From positions 310,001-374,000 of the forward strand of contig NZ_LMVK01000001.1 of assembly GCF_001541315.1 (NCBI RefSeq): 64,000 bases of DNA, read 5' to 3'. A model generated the notes under the pieces. The model ran no database searches, had not been told where the DNA came from, and saw only the letters and a list, made by a program, of their open reading frames with translations. Below are positions 19,422-28,060 of the stretch, piece after piece. A program made the translations under genes and the position numbers. Origin of the DNA: Agrobacterium tumefaciens str. B6 (GTDB lineage Bacteria > Pseudomonadota > Alphaproteobacteria > Rhizobiales > Rhizobiaceae). The first letter of the stretch is position 1, and every line of letters begins with the position of its first letter.

Positions 19422-20459
19422 ATGCGTTGGAAACGCACTCTCCAGCTTCTCGATGTCCATTGCGAAGGCGAAATCGGCCGTGTCGTCACCGGGGGCGCGC
19501 CGAAAATTCCCGGCAATACCGTGGCCGAACAGCTTCACTGGATGAATACCGATCCGCAGGGTGAGGCTCTGCGCCGCTTTCTGACGCTGGAACCGCGCGG
19601 CACGCCCATGGGCTCGGTCAATCTTCTCCTGCCGCCGAAACATCCGGATGCGCATGCGGCTTTCGTCATTCTCCAGCCGGATCAGGCGCATGCCAGCTCG
19701 GGCTCGAATTCCATCTGCGCAACGACGGCGCTTCTGGAAAGCGGCATGGTGGAAATGCAGGAACCGGAAACCGTCATCATTCTGGAAACGGCTGCCGGTC
19801 TGGTAAAGGCCACGGCCACCTGCCGCGACGGACGCTGCGAAAAGGTCAAGCTGACCATGGTGCCGTCCTTCGTGCACGAGCTGGATGTCAGCATCGACAC
19901 CCCCGAATGGGGCAAGGTGACGATGGATATCTCCTATGGCGGCATTTTTTATGCGCTGGTCGATGTCCGCCAGATCGGTCTCACGATCGAAAAGGCCAAT
20001 GCCGCGAAGCTGGTCTCGGCGGGCATGATCCTGAAAGATTTGGTCAACCGCGAAATGACCGTCGTCCATCCTGAAATCCCGGCCATCTCAGGCGTCGCCT
20101 ATGTGATGTTCCGGGATGTGGATGCGGACGGTTCCATCCGCACCTGCACCACCATGTGGCCGGGCCGGGCGGATCGTTCGCCCTGCGGAACCGGCAACTC
20201 CGCCAATCTTGCCACGCTTTATGCGCGCGGCAAGGTGAAGGTGGGAGATGAATATAAATCCCGCTCGATCATCGGTTCGGAATTCGATGTCGGCCTTTCC
20301 GCCGTCACCGAGGTGGCGGGCCGTCCTGCCGTCATTCCAACCATCGCCGGGCGCGGCTTCACCTTCGGTCTGCATCAGGTTGGTCTCGATCCCTTTGACC
20401 CCCTGGCTGATGGTTTCGCGATGACCGATGTCTGGGGTCCGGAGGCGGGTAACATCTGA
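19422..20459 (+). CDS. Proline racemase superfamily enzyme, Ser/Cys type (hydroxyproline epimerase-like)
   Basis: A 345-residue protein of the PLP-independent proline racemase superfamily, which includes proline racemase, 4-hydroxyproline 2-epimerase and 3-hydroxyproline dehydratase. The second catalytic Cys is intact (C255 in DRSPCGTGNSANLA). The first site, normally MCGHG, reads SSGSNS, putting Ser93 where the first Cys would be. Ser/Cys members are known in this superfamily. The N-terminus (LLDVHCEGEIGRVV) is family-typical. No hydroxyproline catabolic genes (aldehyde dehydrogenase, deaminase, oxidase) are adjacent, so the substrate is not settled by context. It appears monocistronic. Confidence 0.88.
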   Translation: MRWKRTLQLLDVHCEGEIGRVVTGGAPKIPGNTVAEQLHWMNTDPQGEALRRFLTLEPRGTPMGSVNLLLPPKHPDAHAAFVILQPDQAHASSGSNSICATTALLESGMVEMQEPETVIILETAAGLVKATATCRDGRCEKVKLTMVPSFVHELDVSIDTPEWGKVTMDISYGGIFYALVDVRQIGLTIEKANAAKLVSAGMILKDLVNREMTVVHPEIPAISGVAYVMFRDVDADGSIRTCTTMWPGRADRSPCGTGNSANLATLYARGKVKVGDEYKSRSIIGSEFDVGLSAVTEVAGRPAVIPTIAGRGFTFGLHQVGLDPFDPLADGFAMTDVWGPEAGNI

Positions 20460-20572
20460 GCCACGCCTCAAAAAAATGACATTTACAGCTGCCTGATGGA
20501 CTTTGGCGGCTGTTTTCCCGCGGCAAAAGATGCTAAGCGGGCGCCAATTCCGTCATGCTCCGAGGTATCCCG

Positions 20573-21610
20573 ATGAAGTCGCTCACCCTGCGCCGCCCTG
20601 ATGACTGGCACCTGCACCTGCGTGACGGGGCAATGCTGGAAGGGGTGATCGGGGATACGAGCCGCCATTTCGCCCGTGCCATCATCATGCCGAACCTGGT
20701 GCCCCCGGTCGTCACCACGGCCGATGCCCGCGCCTATCGCGAACGCATTGTCAGGGCCATTCCGGCGGGCGATCGTTTCGAGCCGCTGATGACCCTCTAT
20801 CTGACTGAAGACACGCAGGCCGACGACGTGGAAGAGGGCAAAAAAAACGGTCTCATCACCGCCGTAAAGCTCTATCCGGCCGGCGCGACGACCAACTCCC
20901 ACGGCGGTGTGCGCGATTTCAACAAGGCCATGCCGGTTCTGGAGCGCATGGCGAAGATCGGCCTGCCGCTCTGCGTGCATGGCGAGGTAACGACACCGGA
21001 AGTCGATATTTTCGACCGCGAGAAAGCCTTCATCGATACGGTTCTGGAACCTCTGCGCCAGCGTCTGCCGGAACTCAAGGTGACGATGGAGCACATCACC
21101 ACCCGCGACGGCGTGGATTATATCAAGTCGTCCAAGGCCAATCTGGCCGGCTCGATCACCACGCACCACCTCATAATCAACCGCAATGCCATTCTGGTTG
21201 GCGGTATCAAGCCGCATTATTATTGCCTGCCCGTTGCCAAGCGCGAGGAGCACCGGCTGGCGCTGCGGGCTGCTGCGACTTCGGGCGACGCCCGCTTCTT
21301 CCTCGGCACGGATTCCGCCCCGCATGTGGACCCGCTGAAGGAATGCGCCTGCGGCTGCGCCGGCATTTACACCTCCATCAACACCATGAGCTGCCTTGCC
21401 CATGTCTTCGAGGATGAAAACGCCCTCGATAAACTGGAAGCCTTCGCTTCGCTCAACGGCCCGGCCTGGTATGGTCTTGCACCGAACGAGGAGACGATCA
21501 CGCTGATCAAACGCGAGGAGCCGGTGTCGTTTCCCGCCAAGATCGAGACGGGCGCCGGGCCGGTGACCGTATTCGACCCGATGTTCCCGCTCCATTGGGA
21601 TGTAAGCTGA
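20573..21610 (+). CDS. pyrC: Dihydroorotase, class II
   Basis: Zinc amidohydrolase that interconverts N-carbamoyl-aspartate and dihydroorotate in pyrimidine synthesis. With the start at ATG 20573 (GAGG ten bases upstream) it has 345 residues and begins [20 protein letters not shown], containing the first metal-binding H-x-H. The carbamylated Lys region is [12 protein letters not shown], further ligands are CVHGE and TTHHL, and the catalytic Asp lies in [10 protein letters not shown]. This is the E. coli-like class rather than the PyrC' paralogue. pyrE follows after a terminator. Confidence 0.96.
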   Translation: MKSLTLRRPDDWHLHLRDGAMLEGVIGDTSRHFARAIIMPNLVPPVVTTADARAYRERIVRAIPAGDRFEPLMTLYLTEDTQADDVEEGKKNGLITAVKLYPAGATTNSHGGVRDFNKAMPVLERMAKIGLPLCVHGEVTTPEVDIFDREKAFIDTVLEPLRQRLPELKVTMEHITTRDGVDYIKSSKANLAGSITTHHLIINRNAILVGGIKPHYYCLPVAKREEHRLALRAAATSGDARFFLGTDSAPHVDPLKECACGCAGIYTSINTMSCLAHVFEDENALDKLEAFASLNGPAWYGLAPNEETITLIKREEPVSFPAKIETGAGPVTVFDPMFPLHWDVS

Positions 21611-21619
21611 TTTTTTTGA

Positions 21620-21642
21620 CCGCCGGCACTGCCGGCGGTTTT
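21620..21642. terminator. Intrinsic terminator after pyrC
   Basis: CCGCCGGC and GCCGGCGG form an 8-bp stem with a three-base loop, followed by TTTTG and preceded by a run of seven T. Confidence 0.85.
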
Positions 21643-21781
21643 GTTATGGTCCTCAGGCATCCACCCATAAATTTCGGTGCCGCCTGCGGATGCCTGCAAT
21701 GCTGAATCGAGATGCTGTGCTTTCCGAAAACCGATCCGGGTTTTCGGAGCGATAAACCAAGGCCGAAAAAGGAGAACGCCT

Positions 21782-22480
21782 ATGAACCATTTCACATTCA
21801 CTGACCGCACCGTTGTTGCGGAACTGGTTGCGAAGATGTTGTGGGAAATCAAGGCGGTCCATTTCAATTCCGAAAGCCCCTACACCTTCGCTTCAGGCAT
21901 GAAGAGCCCGGTTTACATCGATATGCGCAAGCTCATCTCCTTCCCGCGCATCCGCTCGGCGGCAATGGATTTTGCGGCGGCGGCTGTCATGCGCGAGGCC
22001 GGTTTCGAGAAGTTCGACTGTGTGGCGGGCGGTGAAACGGCCGGCATTCCCTTTGCCGCCTTCCTTGCCGAGCGCCTTGGCCTGCCGATGATCTATTGCC
22101 GCAAGAAGCCGAAAGGCCATGGCCGCAACGCCCAGATCGAAGGCCATATGCCGGAAGGCGCACGCGTTCTCGTCATCGAGGATCTGACGACGGCCGGCGG
22201 CTCGATGTTCACCTTCATCGACGCCATCCGTGCGGCGGGCGGTATCGTCGATCACGGCATTGCGCTCTTCTATTACGGCATCTTCGAAGAGGCCGAAGCG
22301 CGCTTCGCCAACGGCAATGTCAAGCTGCATTACCTGACGACCTGGCGCGACGTTCTGGCGGTCGCCCGCGCTGAAAAACTGTTTGACGAAGAGACCCTGT
22401 CCGAGGTCGAGGCCTTCCTCGATAACCCCCTGCCGTGGTCGGCAAAGCGCGGCGGTGTCAGCGAATTGCCGCAATCGTGA
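21782..22480 (+). CDS. pyrE: Orotate phosphoribosyltransferase
   Basis: Transfers orotate to PRPP to give orotidine 5'-phosphate in pyrimidine biosynthesis. The 232-residue protein starts at ATG 21782 after AAAGGAGAA. The type I PRTase PRPP loop is seen as [17 protein letters not shown] (about 123-139), the catalytic loop as [15 protein letters not shown], and [20 protein letters not shown] is the N-terminal orotate-binding region. It is separated from pyrC by a terminator and so is probably transcribed on its own. Confidence 0.96.
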   Translation: MNHFTFTDRTVVAELVAKMLWEIKAVHFNSESPYTFASGMKSPVYIDMRKLISFPRIRSAAMDFAAAAVMREAGFEKFDCVAGGETAGIPFAAFLAERLGLPMIYCRKKPKGHGRNAQIEGHMPEGARVLVIEDLTTAGGSMFTFIDAIRAAGGIVDHGIALFYYGIFEEAEARFANGNVKLHYLTTWRDVLAVARAEKLFDEETLSEVEAFLDNPLPWSAKRGGVSELPQS

Positions 22481-22490
22481 TTTCGGATGC

Positions 22491-22515
22491 GGCCAGCCCG
22501 GTTTTGCGGCTGGCC
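22491..22515 (+). terminator. Hairpin after pyrE
   Basis: GGCCAGCC and GGCTGGCC form an 8-bp stem around CGGTTTTGC. There is no U run, so termination here is uncertain. Confidence 0.4.
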
Positions 22516-22579
22516 TTCCGATCGATCTTCGTCTAAATCGATTTAAGTCCATTTGATTTGCTGTTTGAGGAGGACCGTA

Positions 22580-23506
22580 ATGATCCTGTGTTGTGGTGAA
22601 GCCCTGATCGACATGCTGCCCCGGCAGACGACGCTGGGTGAGGCTGGTTTTGCCCCCTATGCAGGCGGAGCGGTCTTCAACACGGCGATTGCGCTGGGGC
22701 GTCTCGGCGTCCCATCCGCGTTCTTCACAGGTCTTTCCGACGACATGATGGGCGATATCCTGCGGACAACCCTGCGGGCGAGCAATGTGGATTTCAGCTA
22801 TTGCGCAATGCTTTCGCGGCCGACCACGATCGCCTTCGTCAAGCTCATCGATGGCCATGCCACATACGCTTTTTATGACGAGAATACCGCCGGCAGGATG
22901 ATTACCGAGGCCGATCTTCCGGCGCTTGGCGCGGATTGCGAGGCGCTGCATTTCGGCGCCATCAGCCTCATTCCGGAACCCTGCGGCAGTACCTATGAGG
23001 CGCTGCTGGTACGCGAGCACCAAAGCCGCGTCATTTCGCTCGATCCGAATATCCGCCCCGGTTTCATCAAGGACAAGCAGGCGCATATGGCCCGCATCCT
23101 CCGTATGGCGGCGAAGTCTGACATCGTAAAATTCTCCGACGAGGACCTTGAATGGTTCGGAGTGGAAGGCGACGAGGAGACGCTCGCACGCCACTGGTTG
23201 CATCATGGCGCAAAACTCGTCGTGGTCACCCGGGGCGCCAAGGGTGCCGTTGGTTATTCGGCCAATTTCAAGGTGGAAGTGGCGTCCGAGCGAGTAGAGG
23301 TAGTCGATACGGTCGGTGCGGGCGATACATTCGATGCCGGCATTCTCGCTTCGCTGAAAATGCAGGGCCTTCTGACCAAGGCGCAGGTTGCCTCGCTGAC
23401 GGAAGAGCAGATCAGGAAGGCTTTGGCGCTGGGTGCGAAGGCTGCTGCGGTCACGGTCTCGCGGGCCGGCGCGAATCCACCCTTTGCGCATGAGATCGGT
23501 TTGTGA
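22580..23506 (+). CDS. PfkB-family carbohydrate kinase, probable fructokinase
   Basis: Ribokinase-superfamily sugar kinase of 308 residues. The start ATG 22580 follows GAGGAGGA. N-terminal substrate motif CCGEALIDMLP and GGAVFNTAIALGRLG match bacterial fructokinases. The C-terminal signature DTVGAGDTFDAGIL contains the catalytic base Asp in GAGDTF. SLDPNIRPGF is the usual sugar kinase strand. pgi lies 2.8 kb further on the opposite strand, so fructose entering here would join the same hexose-phosphate pool. Substrate assignment is by family resemblance. Confidence 0.85.
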   Translation: MILCCGEALIDMLPRQTTLGEAGFAPYAGGAVFNTAIALGRLGVPSAFFTGLSDDMMGDILRTTLRASNVDFSYCAMLSRPTTIAFVKLIDGHATYAFYDENTAGRMITEADLPALGADCEALHFGAISLIPEPCGSTYEALLVREHQSRVISLDPNIRPGFIKDKQAHMARILRMAAKSDIVKFSDEDLEWFGVEGDEETLARHWLHHGAKLVVVTRGAKGAVGYSANFKVEVASERVEVVDTVGAGDTFDAGILASLKMQGLLTKAQVASLTEEQIRKALALGAKAAAVTVSRAGANPPFAHEIGL

Positions 23507-23630
23507 TGGGCGCGGTTGAACCATTTTGAACAGGTGGTTCAACACTCTCCCCGCCGCTAAAGCCGTAAAAAACCGTTATTTCGATATTATGAAGCTTGTG
23601 TCCGCTGTTTTTTCACGAAACAAGCATCGC

Positions 23631-24596
23631 ATGAGCGTTCCCAAGTCCCATCCTTTTGATTTCGACCCGACCTATGGCATGCAGCGTGAACAGTTGCTGG
23701 CCATCACCCCGCCCGAGGCGCCGCCGGGCTTCGATGATTTCTGGAAAAAGCGCTATCGCCGCGCACTCGCCACAGATCCTCGACCGGTACTGCGCAAGAG
23801 CAGGCTCAGCGACCCCCGCTGGCATGTCCTCGATATGACCTACACCTCCACCGGCGGTTTTCGTATCGGCGGGTGGCTGCTGCTACCGCGCGAGGGGCAG
23901 GTGCGTCGCGGCCTCGTTGTGGGCCATGGTTACGGCGGTCGTGAGGCTCCTGATTTCGACGTGCCGGTGGAAGAAACAGCCGTGCTGTTTCCCTGTTTTC
24001 GCGGGCTTTCGCTGAGCGCCTGTCCGCCGATCTCGTCCGACCCGGCGCTCCATGTTCTCTATAATATAGACAGGAAAGACGATTACATCATTGGCGGCTG
24101 CGTCGATGATCTGTGGGTTGCCGTTTCCACGCTCATAGCCCTCTATCCCTGGCTGGAAGGGCAGGTGGGTTATAGCGGCATCAGTTTCGGCGGCGGCATC
24201 GGTGCCCTGGCCATCCCTTTCGACGAGCGCATTGATCGCGGCCATCTTGTCGTGCCGACATTCGGACACCGGCCGTTCTGGCTGACGCTGCCCCCCGTCG
24301 GCAGCGCGGATGCGGTTCAGACGTACCAGAAGACCCATGCCAATGTGCTTGAAACGCTGCGCCTGTTCGACGCCGCCTGCGCCGCCGCCCGCATAAAAGT
24401 GCCGATGCTGGTCGCGCCTGCGCTTTTCGATCCGGCAGTGGCGCCACCTTGCCAGTTCGCCGTGGCCAATGCTCTGCCACAATCAAAATTTAATGAAATC
24501 TTCATCCTCGACGCCGGGCATTTCGATTACCCTGACAGCGCATCGCAAGATGCGGTCCATAAGGACAAGGTCAGACGGTTTTTCAAGGTGCCATGA
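23631..24596 (+). CDS. Acetyl xylan esterase/cephalosporin deacetylase-like hydrolase
   Basis: Alpha/beta hydrolase of the AXE1 family, 321 residues from ATG 23631, deacetylating an unknown ester. The N-terminus has the AXE1 feature FDDFWKKRYRRAL. The nucleophile elbow is YSGISFGGG (G-I-S-F-G), the oxyanion RG motif is CFRGLSLS, and the catalytic His is probably in LDAGHFDYP. There is no signal peptide. Its stop overlaps the next esterase gene by ATGA, so the two are translationally coupled. The upstream in-frame extension to 23526 lacks a ribosome site and looks non-coding. Confidence 0.85.
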   Translation: MSVPKSHPFDFDPTYGMQREQLLAITPPEAPPGFDDFWKKRYRRALATDPRPVLRKSRLSDPRWHVLDMTYTSTGGFRIGGWLLLPREGQVRRGLVVGHGYGGREAPDFDVPVEETAVLFPCFRGLSLSACPPISSDPALHVLYNIDRKDDYIIGGCVDDLWVAVSTLIALYPWLEGQVGYSGISFGGGIGALAIPFDERIDRGHLVVPTFGHRPFWLTLPPVGSADAVQTYQKTHANVLETLRLFDAACAAARIKVPMLVAPALFDPAVAPPCQFAVANALPQSKFNEIFILDAGHFDYPDSASQDAVHKDKVRRFFKVP

Positions 24597-25321
24597 AACG
24601 CGAATATCTCCGTTGGTATAGTCAAAGGCTCCATCGCGACATGGAGCTGTTAATATTCGGACATTCTGGCGCCAAGGTGCTGATGTTTCCCACCCGCGAC
24701 GGGCGTTTCTTCGAATATGAGGAACTGGGCCTTGTTGGCAGTCTGGCCGACAAGCTGGAGGCGGGCCACCTTCAGCTCTATTGCATAGAGGGGCTGGCCA
24801 GAGAGACCTTCTATGCGGCCGGGCATCATCCCGCCGATCGCATTCGCAGGCATGCCGCTTTCGAAGAGTATATTCTGAACGAAGTGCTGCCGCTGATGGC
24901 CGAGAAAAACCCGAATAGTGACACGATCGTGCAGGGCTGCAGTCTCGGTGCGTTTCAGGCCGCCAGCCTCGTCTTTCGCCACCCGCATCTTTTTCGCAAG
25001 CTCGTCGCCTTTTCCGGTCGTTATGATCTGACGATGAAGGTGGAATCTTTCGGTGACCTGTTCGACGGCTATTACGACGACGATGTTTATTTTCTCATGC
25101 CGAGCCATTTTCTGCCGGGCCTCGCCTGCCCATGGCGGCTTGATCACCTGCGCCGCATCGACATGGTCTTCGCCATCGGCGATGCCGACCCGTTTCTGGA
25201 CAACAATCATCATCTGAGCCGGGTTCTGTCGGACAAGCAGGTGGGGCATCAGATGCATGTCTGGGATGGCCGCGCCCACCGTGCGGGCGCGTGGCGCAAG
25301 ATGGCTGCGCTTTATATTTGA
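24593..25321 (+). CDS. Esterase-family alpha/beta hydrolase
   Basis: A 242-residue protein resembling the putative esterase (esterase D/mycolyltransferase-like) group. The segment FGHSGAKVLMFPTRDGRFFEYEELG is followed by the nucleophile elbow IVQGCSLGAFQAASL (G-C-S-L-G). An acidic candidate is in AIGDADPFLDN, and the C-terminal HVWDGRAHRAGAW holds a candidate catalytic His. No signal peptide is present. It is coupled to the preceding AXE1-like esterase by a four-base overlap, suggesting related substrates. Confidence 0.82.
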   Translation: MKREYLRWYSQRLHRDMELLIFGHSGAKVLMFPTRDGRFFEYEELGLVGSLADKLEAGHLQLYCIEGLARETFYAAGHHPADRIRRHAAFEEYILNEVLPLMAEKNPNSDTIVQGCSLGAFQAASLVFRHPHLFRKLVAFSGRYDLTMKVESFGDLFDGYYDDDVYFLMPSHFLPGLACPWRLDHLRRIDMVFAIGDADPFLDNNHHLSRVLSDKQVGHQMHVWDGRAHRAGAWRKMAALYI

Positions 25322-25337
25322 GGCCGGGCCTCACCTC

Positions 25338-26207
25338 TCAGGCGAGCAGGAATTCCATCAGGGCATTCTGGGCATGTAGGAGAAATGCCTTCGCTGCCCG
25401 GCTCTGGCAGGCCGGGTGCACCATGGCGTCCGTCGTCACCTCCTGACCACGCGCGACTGGCGGGCAGGGCAAAAAGATCGCATCGGGCCGCATCCTGTCG
25501 AGAAGGGATGCGGATATGCTATAATCCATCAGATGATGATCTGCGCCGGTGGGCCAGGAATCGGTAATGACCACATCCGCATCCAGCAACTCTGCCATCT
25601 CAGTGCTTACCTGGAAGTTCGGATTGATGAGGGCGGCATCGGTGACGTGCCATTGATCGGGATAAACCTGCGTGACCTGAATGGGCAGGGAAATCGAGGC
25701 TTCGACCCATGAGCGTAAAATATTGGCATCCGGTGCCACACCGACGATTTTGAGGCCGTCTATCCGGCCCCTCACGCTTTTGACATAGGCCAAATCGCCA
25801 AGCGTTTCGCATGGATGATTGGACTTTGTCCGCGCGTTGATGACAGGCGCGCGCATTTCGGCTGCAAGCGCCCGGAGGGTCGAGAGTTCTTTCGTGCGGA
25901 CGATCAGCAGATCGAACCAGTTGTCGAGATAGCCCGCCAGATCGGCAATGTCTTCGCGGCCGTTAAAGCTGATCGGAACGGTGACGCAAATGCCGCCCAT
26001 CGCCTGAATGCCAAGATCAAAAGCTGCGGTATTGCGCCAGCCGGTGTCATCAACGATCAGCCCGATGCGCTTTCCCTTGAGGGTCTGTGGCATCGTGGCC
26101 TTTGACCAGTCCTCGGCCAGAGCGCACGCGCGGTCGATGATCGAGAAGACCGCATCCGCAGGCAGGTCGTGAAACTCCAGAAAGTCCTTGCCCGGCTGCA
26201 ACGGCAT
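25338..26207 (-). CDS. Divergent aspartate/ornithine carbamoyltransferase paralogue lacking STRTR
   Basis: A 289-residue relative of ornithine carbamoyltransferase (argF is at 53.6 kb). I set the start at ATG 26207, with GGAGG five bases upstream. The fold is recognisable: an N-terminal LEFHDLPADAV, APVINARTKSNHPCETLGDLAYVKSVRG, GLKIVGVAPDANIL, VVITDSWPTG and a C-terminal FLPCPPVARGQEVTTD. The carbamoyl-phosphate motif S-T-R-T-R is replaced by DDTGWRNT, and the [10 protein letters not shown] site is altered to LPCPPVARGQEV. HPCE partly keeps the HPxQ motif. It is therefore unlikely to be a standard ornithine carbamoyltransferase. It may use a different carbamoyl acceptor or phosphate donor, or be non-enzymatic. 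Confidence 0.8.
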   Translation of the reverse strand: MPLQPGKDFLEFHDLPADAVFSIIDRACALAEDWSKATMPQTLKGKRIGLIVDDTGWRNTAAFDLGIQAMGGICVTVPISFNGREDIADLAGYLDNWFDLLIVRTKELSTLRALAAEMRAPVINARTKSNHPCETLGDLAYVKSVRGRIDGLKIVGVAPDANILRSWVEASISLPIQVTQVYPDQWHVTDAALINPNFQVSTEMAELLDADVVITDSWPTGADHHLMDYSISASLLDRMRPDAIFLPCPPVARGQEVTTDAMVHPACQSRAAKAFLLHAQNALMEFLLA

Positions 26208-26245
26208 ATGCGCCTCCAAAACGACATTCGACCAACGCTGCATTG

Positions 26246-26273
26246 AAAAAGCCGGAAGTCTCCTTCCGGCTTT
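26246..26273 (-). terminator. Inverted repeat upstream of pgi, terminator-like on the minus strand
   Basis: AAAGCCGGAAG and CTTCCGGCTTT form an 11-bp stem with a TCTC loop; read on the minus strand it ends in TTTTTC. It would stop transcription leaving pgi before the carbamoyltransferase gene. Confidence 0.8.
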
Positions 26274-26295
26274 CGTAAATTGCGGCGTGTGGGGT

Positions 26296-27921
26296 TTATC
26301 CCGCCAGTCCCGCCCGCGCCTTCACCAGTCCCTGCGTCGAGCTGTCATGGCCGGCAGCACTTTCCTTGCCTTCAACGACGGGAAGCAGGCCGGTCGCCAA
26401 TTCCTTGCCAAGCTCCACGCCCCACTGGTCGAAGGAGTTGATGCGAAACAGCACGCCTTCGACGAAAACGCGATGCTCGTAGAGCGCGATCAGGCGGCCA
26501 AGCGCAAAAGGCGTCAGCTTGTCGTAGACGAAGGTGATGGACGGACGGTTGCCGGTGAAAACGCGGTGCGGCGCGATGAAATCGGCGAGTTTGTCTTCCA
26601 TGCCCTTGGAAGTGAGCTGGGCTTTCGCTTCGGCAAGCGTGCGGCCCTTCATCAGCGCTTCCGATTGCGCCAGGCAATTGGCGATGAGAAGCTGGTGCTG
26701 GTGGCGCAGTTCTGGCTCAAAACCGTTGGCGGCGATCATGAATTCCGCCGGAATGACGCTCGTGCCCTGGTGGATGAGCTGATAGAAGGCGTGCTGGCCG
26801 TTGGTGCCGGGTTCGCCCCAGACAACCGGGCCGGACTGGCCTTCGACCGGCGTGCCGTCGATGGTCACACCCTTGCCGTTCGATTCCATGTCGAGCTGCT
26901 GCAGGTAGGCGGGGAAACGCGAGAGCCGCTGGTCATAGGGCAGGATCGCCCGGGTTGGATAATTCAGCACGTTGCGGTTATAAAAACCGATGAGGCCGAG
27001 CAACATCGGCAGGTTTTCGCGGATCGGCGCCTCGCGGAAATGCCTGTCCATGGCGTGCGCGCCATCCAGAAACTTGCCGAAATTATCCGGCCCGATGGCG
27101 ATCATCAGCGGCAGGCCGATGGCGGACCAGATCGAATAACGCCCGCCGACCCAGTCCCAGAAACCGAAGATGCGGTCGCTTTCGATACCGAAGGCAGCCA
27201 CCTTGTCGAGCGCGGTCGAAACGGCGGCGAAGTGATGCTTGACGGCTGCTTCACCCAGCTTTTCGGCGATGAAACGGCGCGCCGTGGCGGCATTCGTCAT
27301 CGTTTCGATGGTGGTGAAGGTTTTCGAGGCGACGATGAAAAGCGAGGTCTCGGGGTCAACCAGCTTCAGTGTGTCGGCAATATGTGCGCCATCGATGTTG
27401 GAAACGAAATGCGCGCGTGGGCCATCATGGAAAGGCGCCAGCGCCAGCGTCGCCATGACAGGGCCGAGATCGGAGCCGCCGATGCCGATATTGATGACGT
27501 CGGTAATCTTCTTGCCGGTCGCGCCCTTGAGCGAGCCGGAGCGGATCGCATCGGCAAACTTGCCCATGGCCGCCAGAACGGCGTTCACATCAGCCATCAC
27601 GTCCTTGCCATCAACGAGAACCGGCGTATTGGAGCGGTTGCGCAGCGCGGTATGCAGCACGGCGCGGTCTTCGGTGAAGTTGATTGCCTTGCCGGAGAAC
27701 ATCTCCTCGCGCTTTGCCTCGACGCCGCCTTCGCGTGCGAGCTGTTCGAGAAGCGTGACGATCTCCTCATTCACGGCGCATTTGGAATAATCCATCAGCA
27801 GGTCATCGAATTTGGCGCTGAAACGGCTGAATCTCTTGTCGTCGGCCGCAAAGGCGGCGCGAAGATCGGTTGCGGCTGTGCTGCTCGCCGTTGCTTTCAG
27901 TTTTTCGATGGTGGCCTGCAT
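26296..27921 (-). CDS. pgi: Glucose-6-phosphate isomerase
   Basis: Interconverts glucose-6-phosphate and fructose-6-phosphate in the cytoplasm. The 541-residue protein shows [13 protein letters not shown], the phosphate-binding [13 protein letters not shown], the [13 protein letters not shown] family signature and [15 protein letters not shown] near the C-terminus, all typical of the classical phosphoglucose isomerase family. It is followed by an intrinsic terminator and lies downstream of fadD on the same strand with a terminator between them. Confidence 0.97.
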   Translation of the reverse strand: MQATIEKLKATASSTAATDLRAAFAADDKRFSRFSAKFDDLLMDYSKCAVNEEIVTLLEQLAREGGVEAKREEMFSGKAINFTEDRAVLHTALRNRSNTPVLVDGKDVMADVNAVLAAMGKFADAIRSGSLKGATGKKITDVINIGIGGSDLGPVMATLALAPFHDGPRAHFVSNIDGAHIADTLKLVDPETSLFIVASKTFTTIETMTNAATARRFIAEKLGEAAVKHHFAAVSTALDKVAAFGIESDRIFGFWDWVGGRYSIWSAIGLPLMIAIGPDNFGKFLDGAHAMDRHFREAPIRENLPMLLGLIGFYNRNVLNYPTRAILPYDQRLSRFPAYLQQLDMESNGKGVTIDGTPVEGQSGPVVWGEPGTNGQHAFYQLIHQGTSVIPAEFMIAANGFEPELRHQHQLLIANCLAQSEALMKGRTLAEAKAQLTSKGMEDKLADFIAPHRVFTGNRPSITFVYDKLTPFALGRLIALYEHRVFVEGVLFRINSFDQWGVELGKELATGLLPVVEGKESAAGHDSSTQGLVKARAGLAG

Positions 27922-28022
27922 CTTGTGCTCCTCGGCTTCCGTGGAAGGATGAGGAAACTATTCTTTTTCAGGCGGCCAAATCAAGGCGACTTTGATAAAA
28001 GAAAAGGGCCGGGATGAAAGAA

Positions 28023-28042
28023 AGAGCCGGTTGCCCGGCTCT
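28023..28042 (-). terminator. Intrinsic terminator after fadD
   Basis: AGAGCCGG and CCGGCTCT form an 8-bp stem with a TTGC loop; read on the minus strand it is followed by TTCTTTC. It lies 19 bases past the fadD stop. Confidence 0.75.
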
Positions 28043-28060
28043 CCCCATTGGCTGAGACAA

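Noticed and set aside
26188-28017. 609-residue plus-strand open frame
   Set aside because: It is antisense to pgi, which has the full glucose-6-phosphate isomerase signatures.
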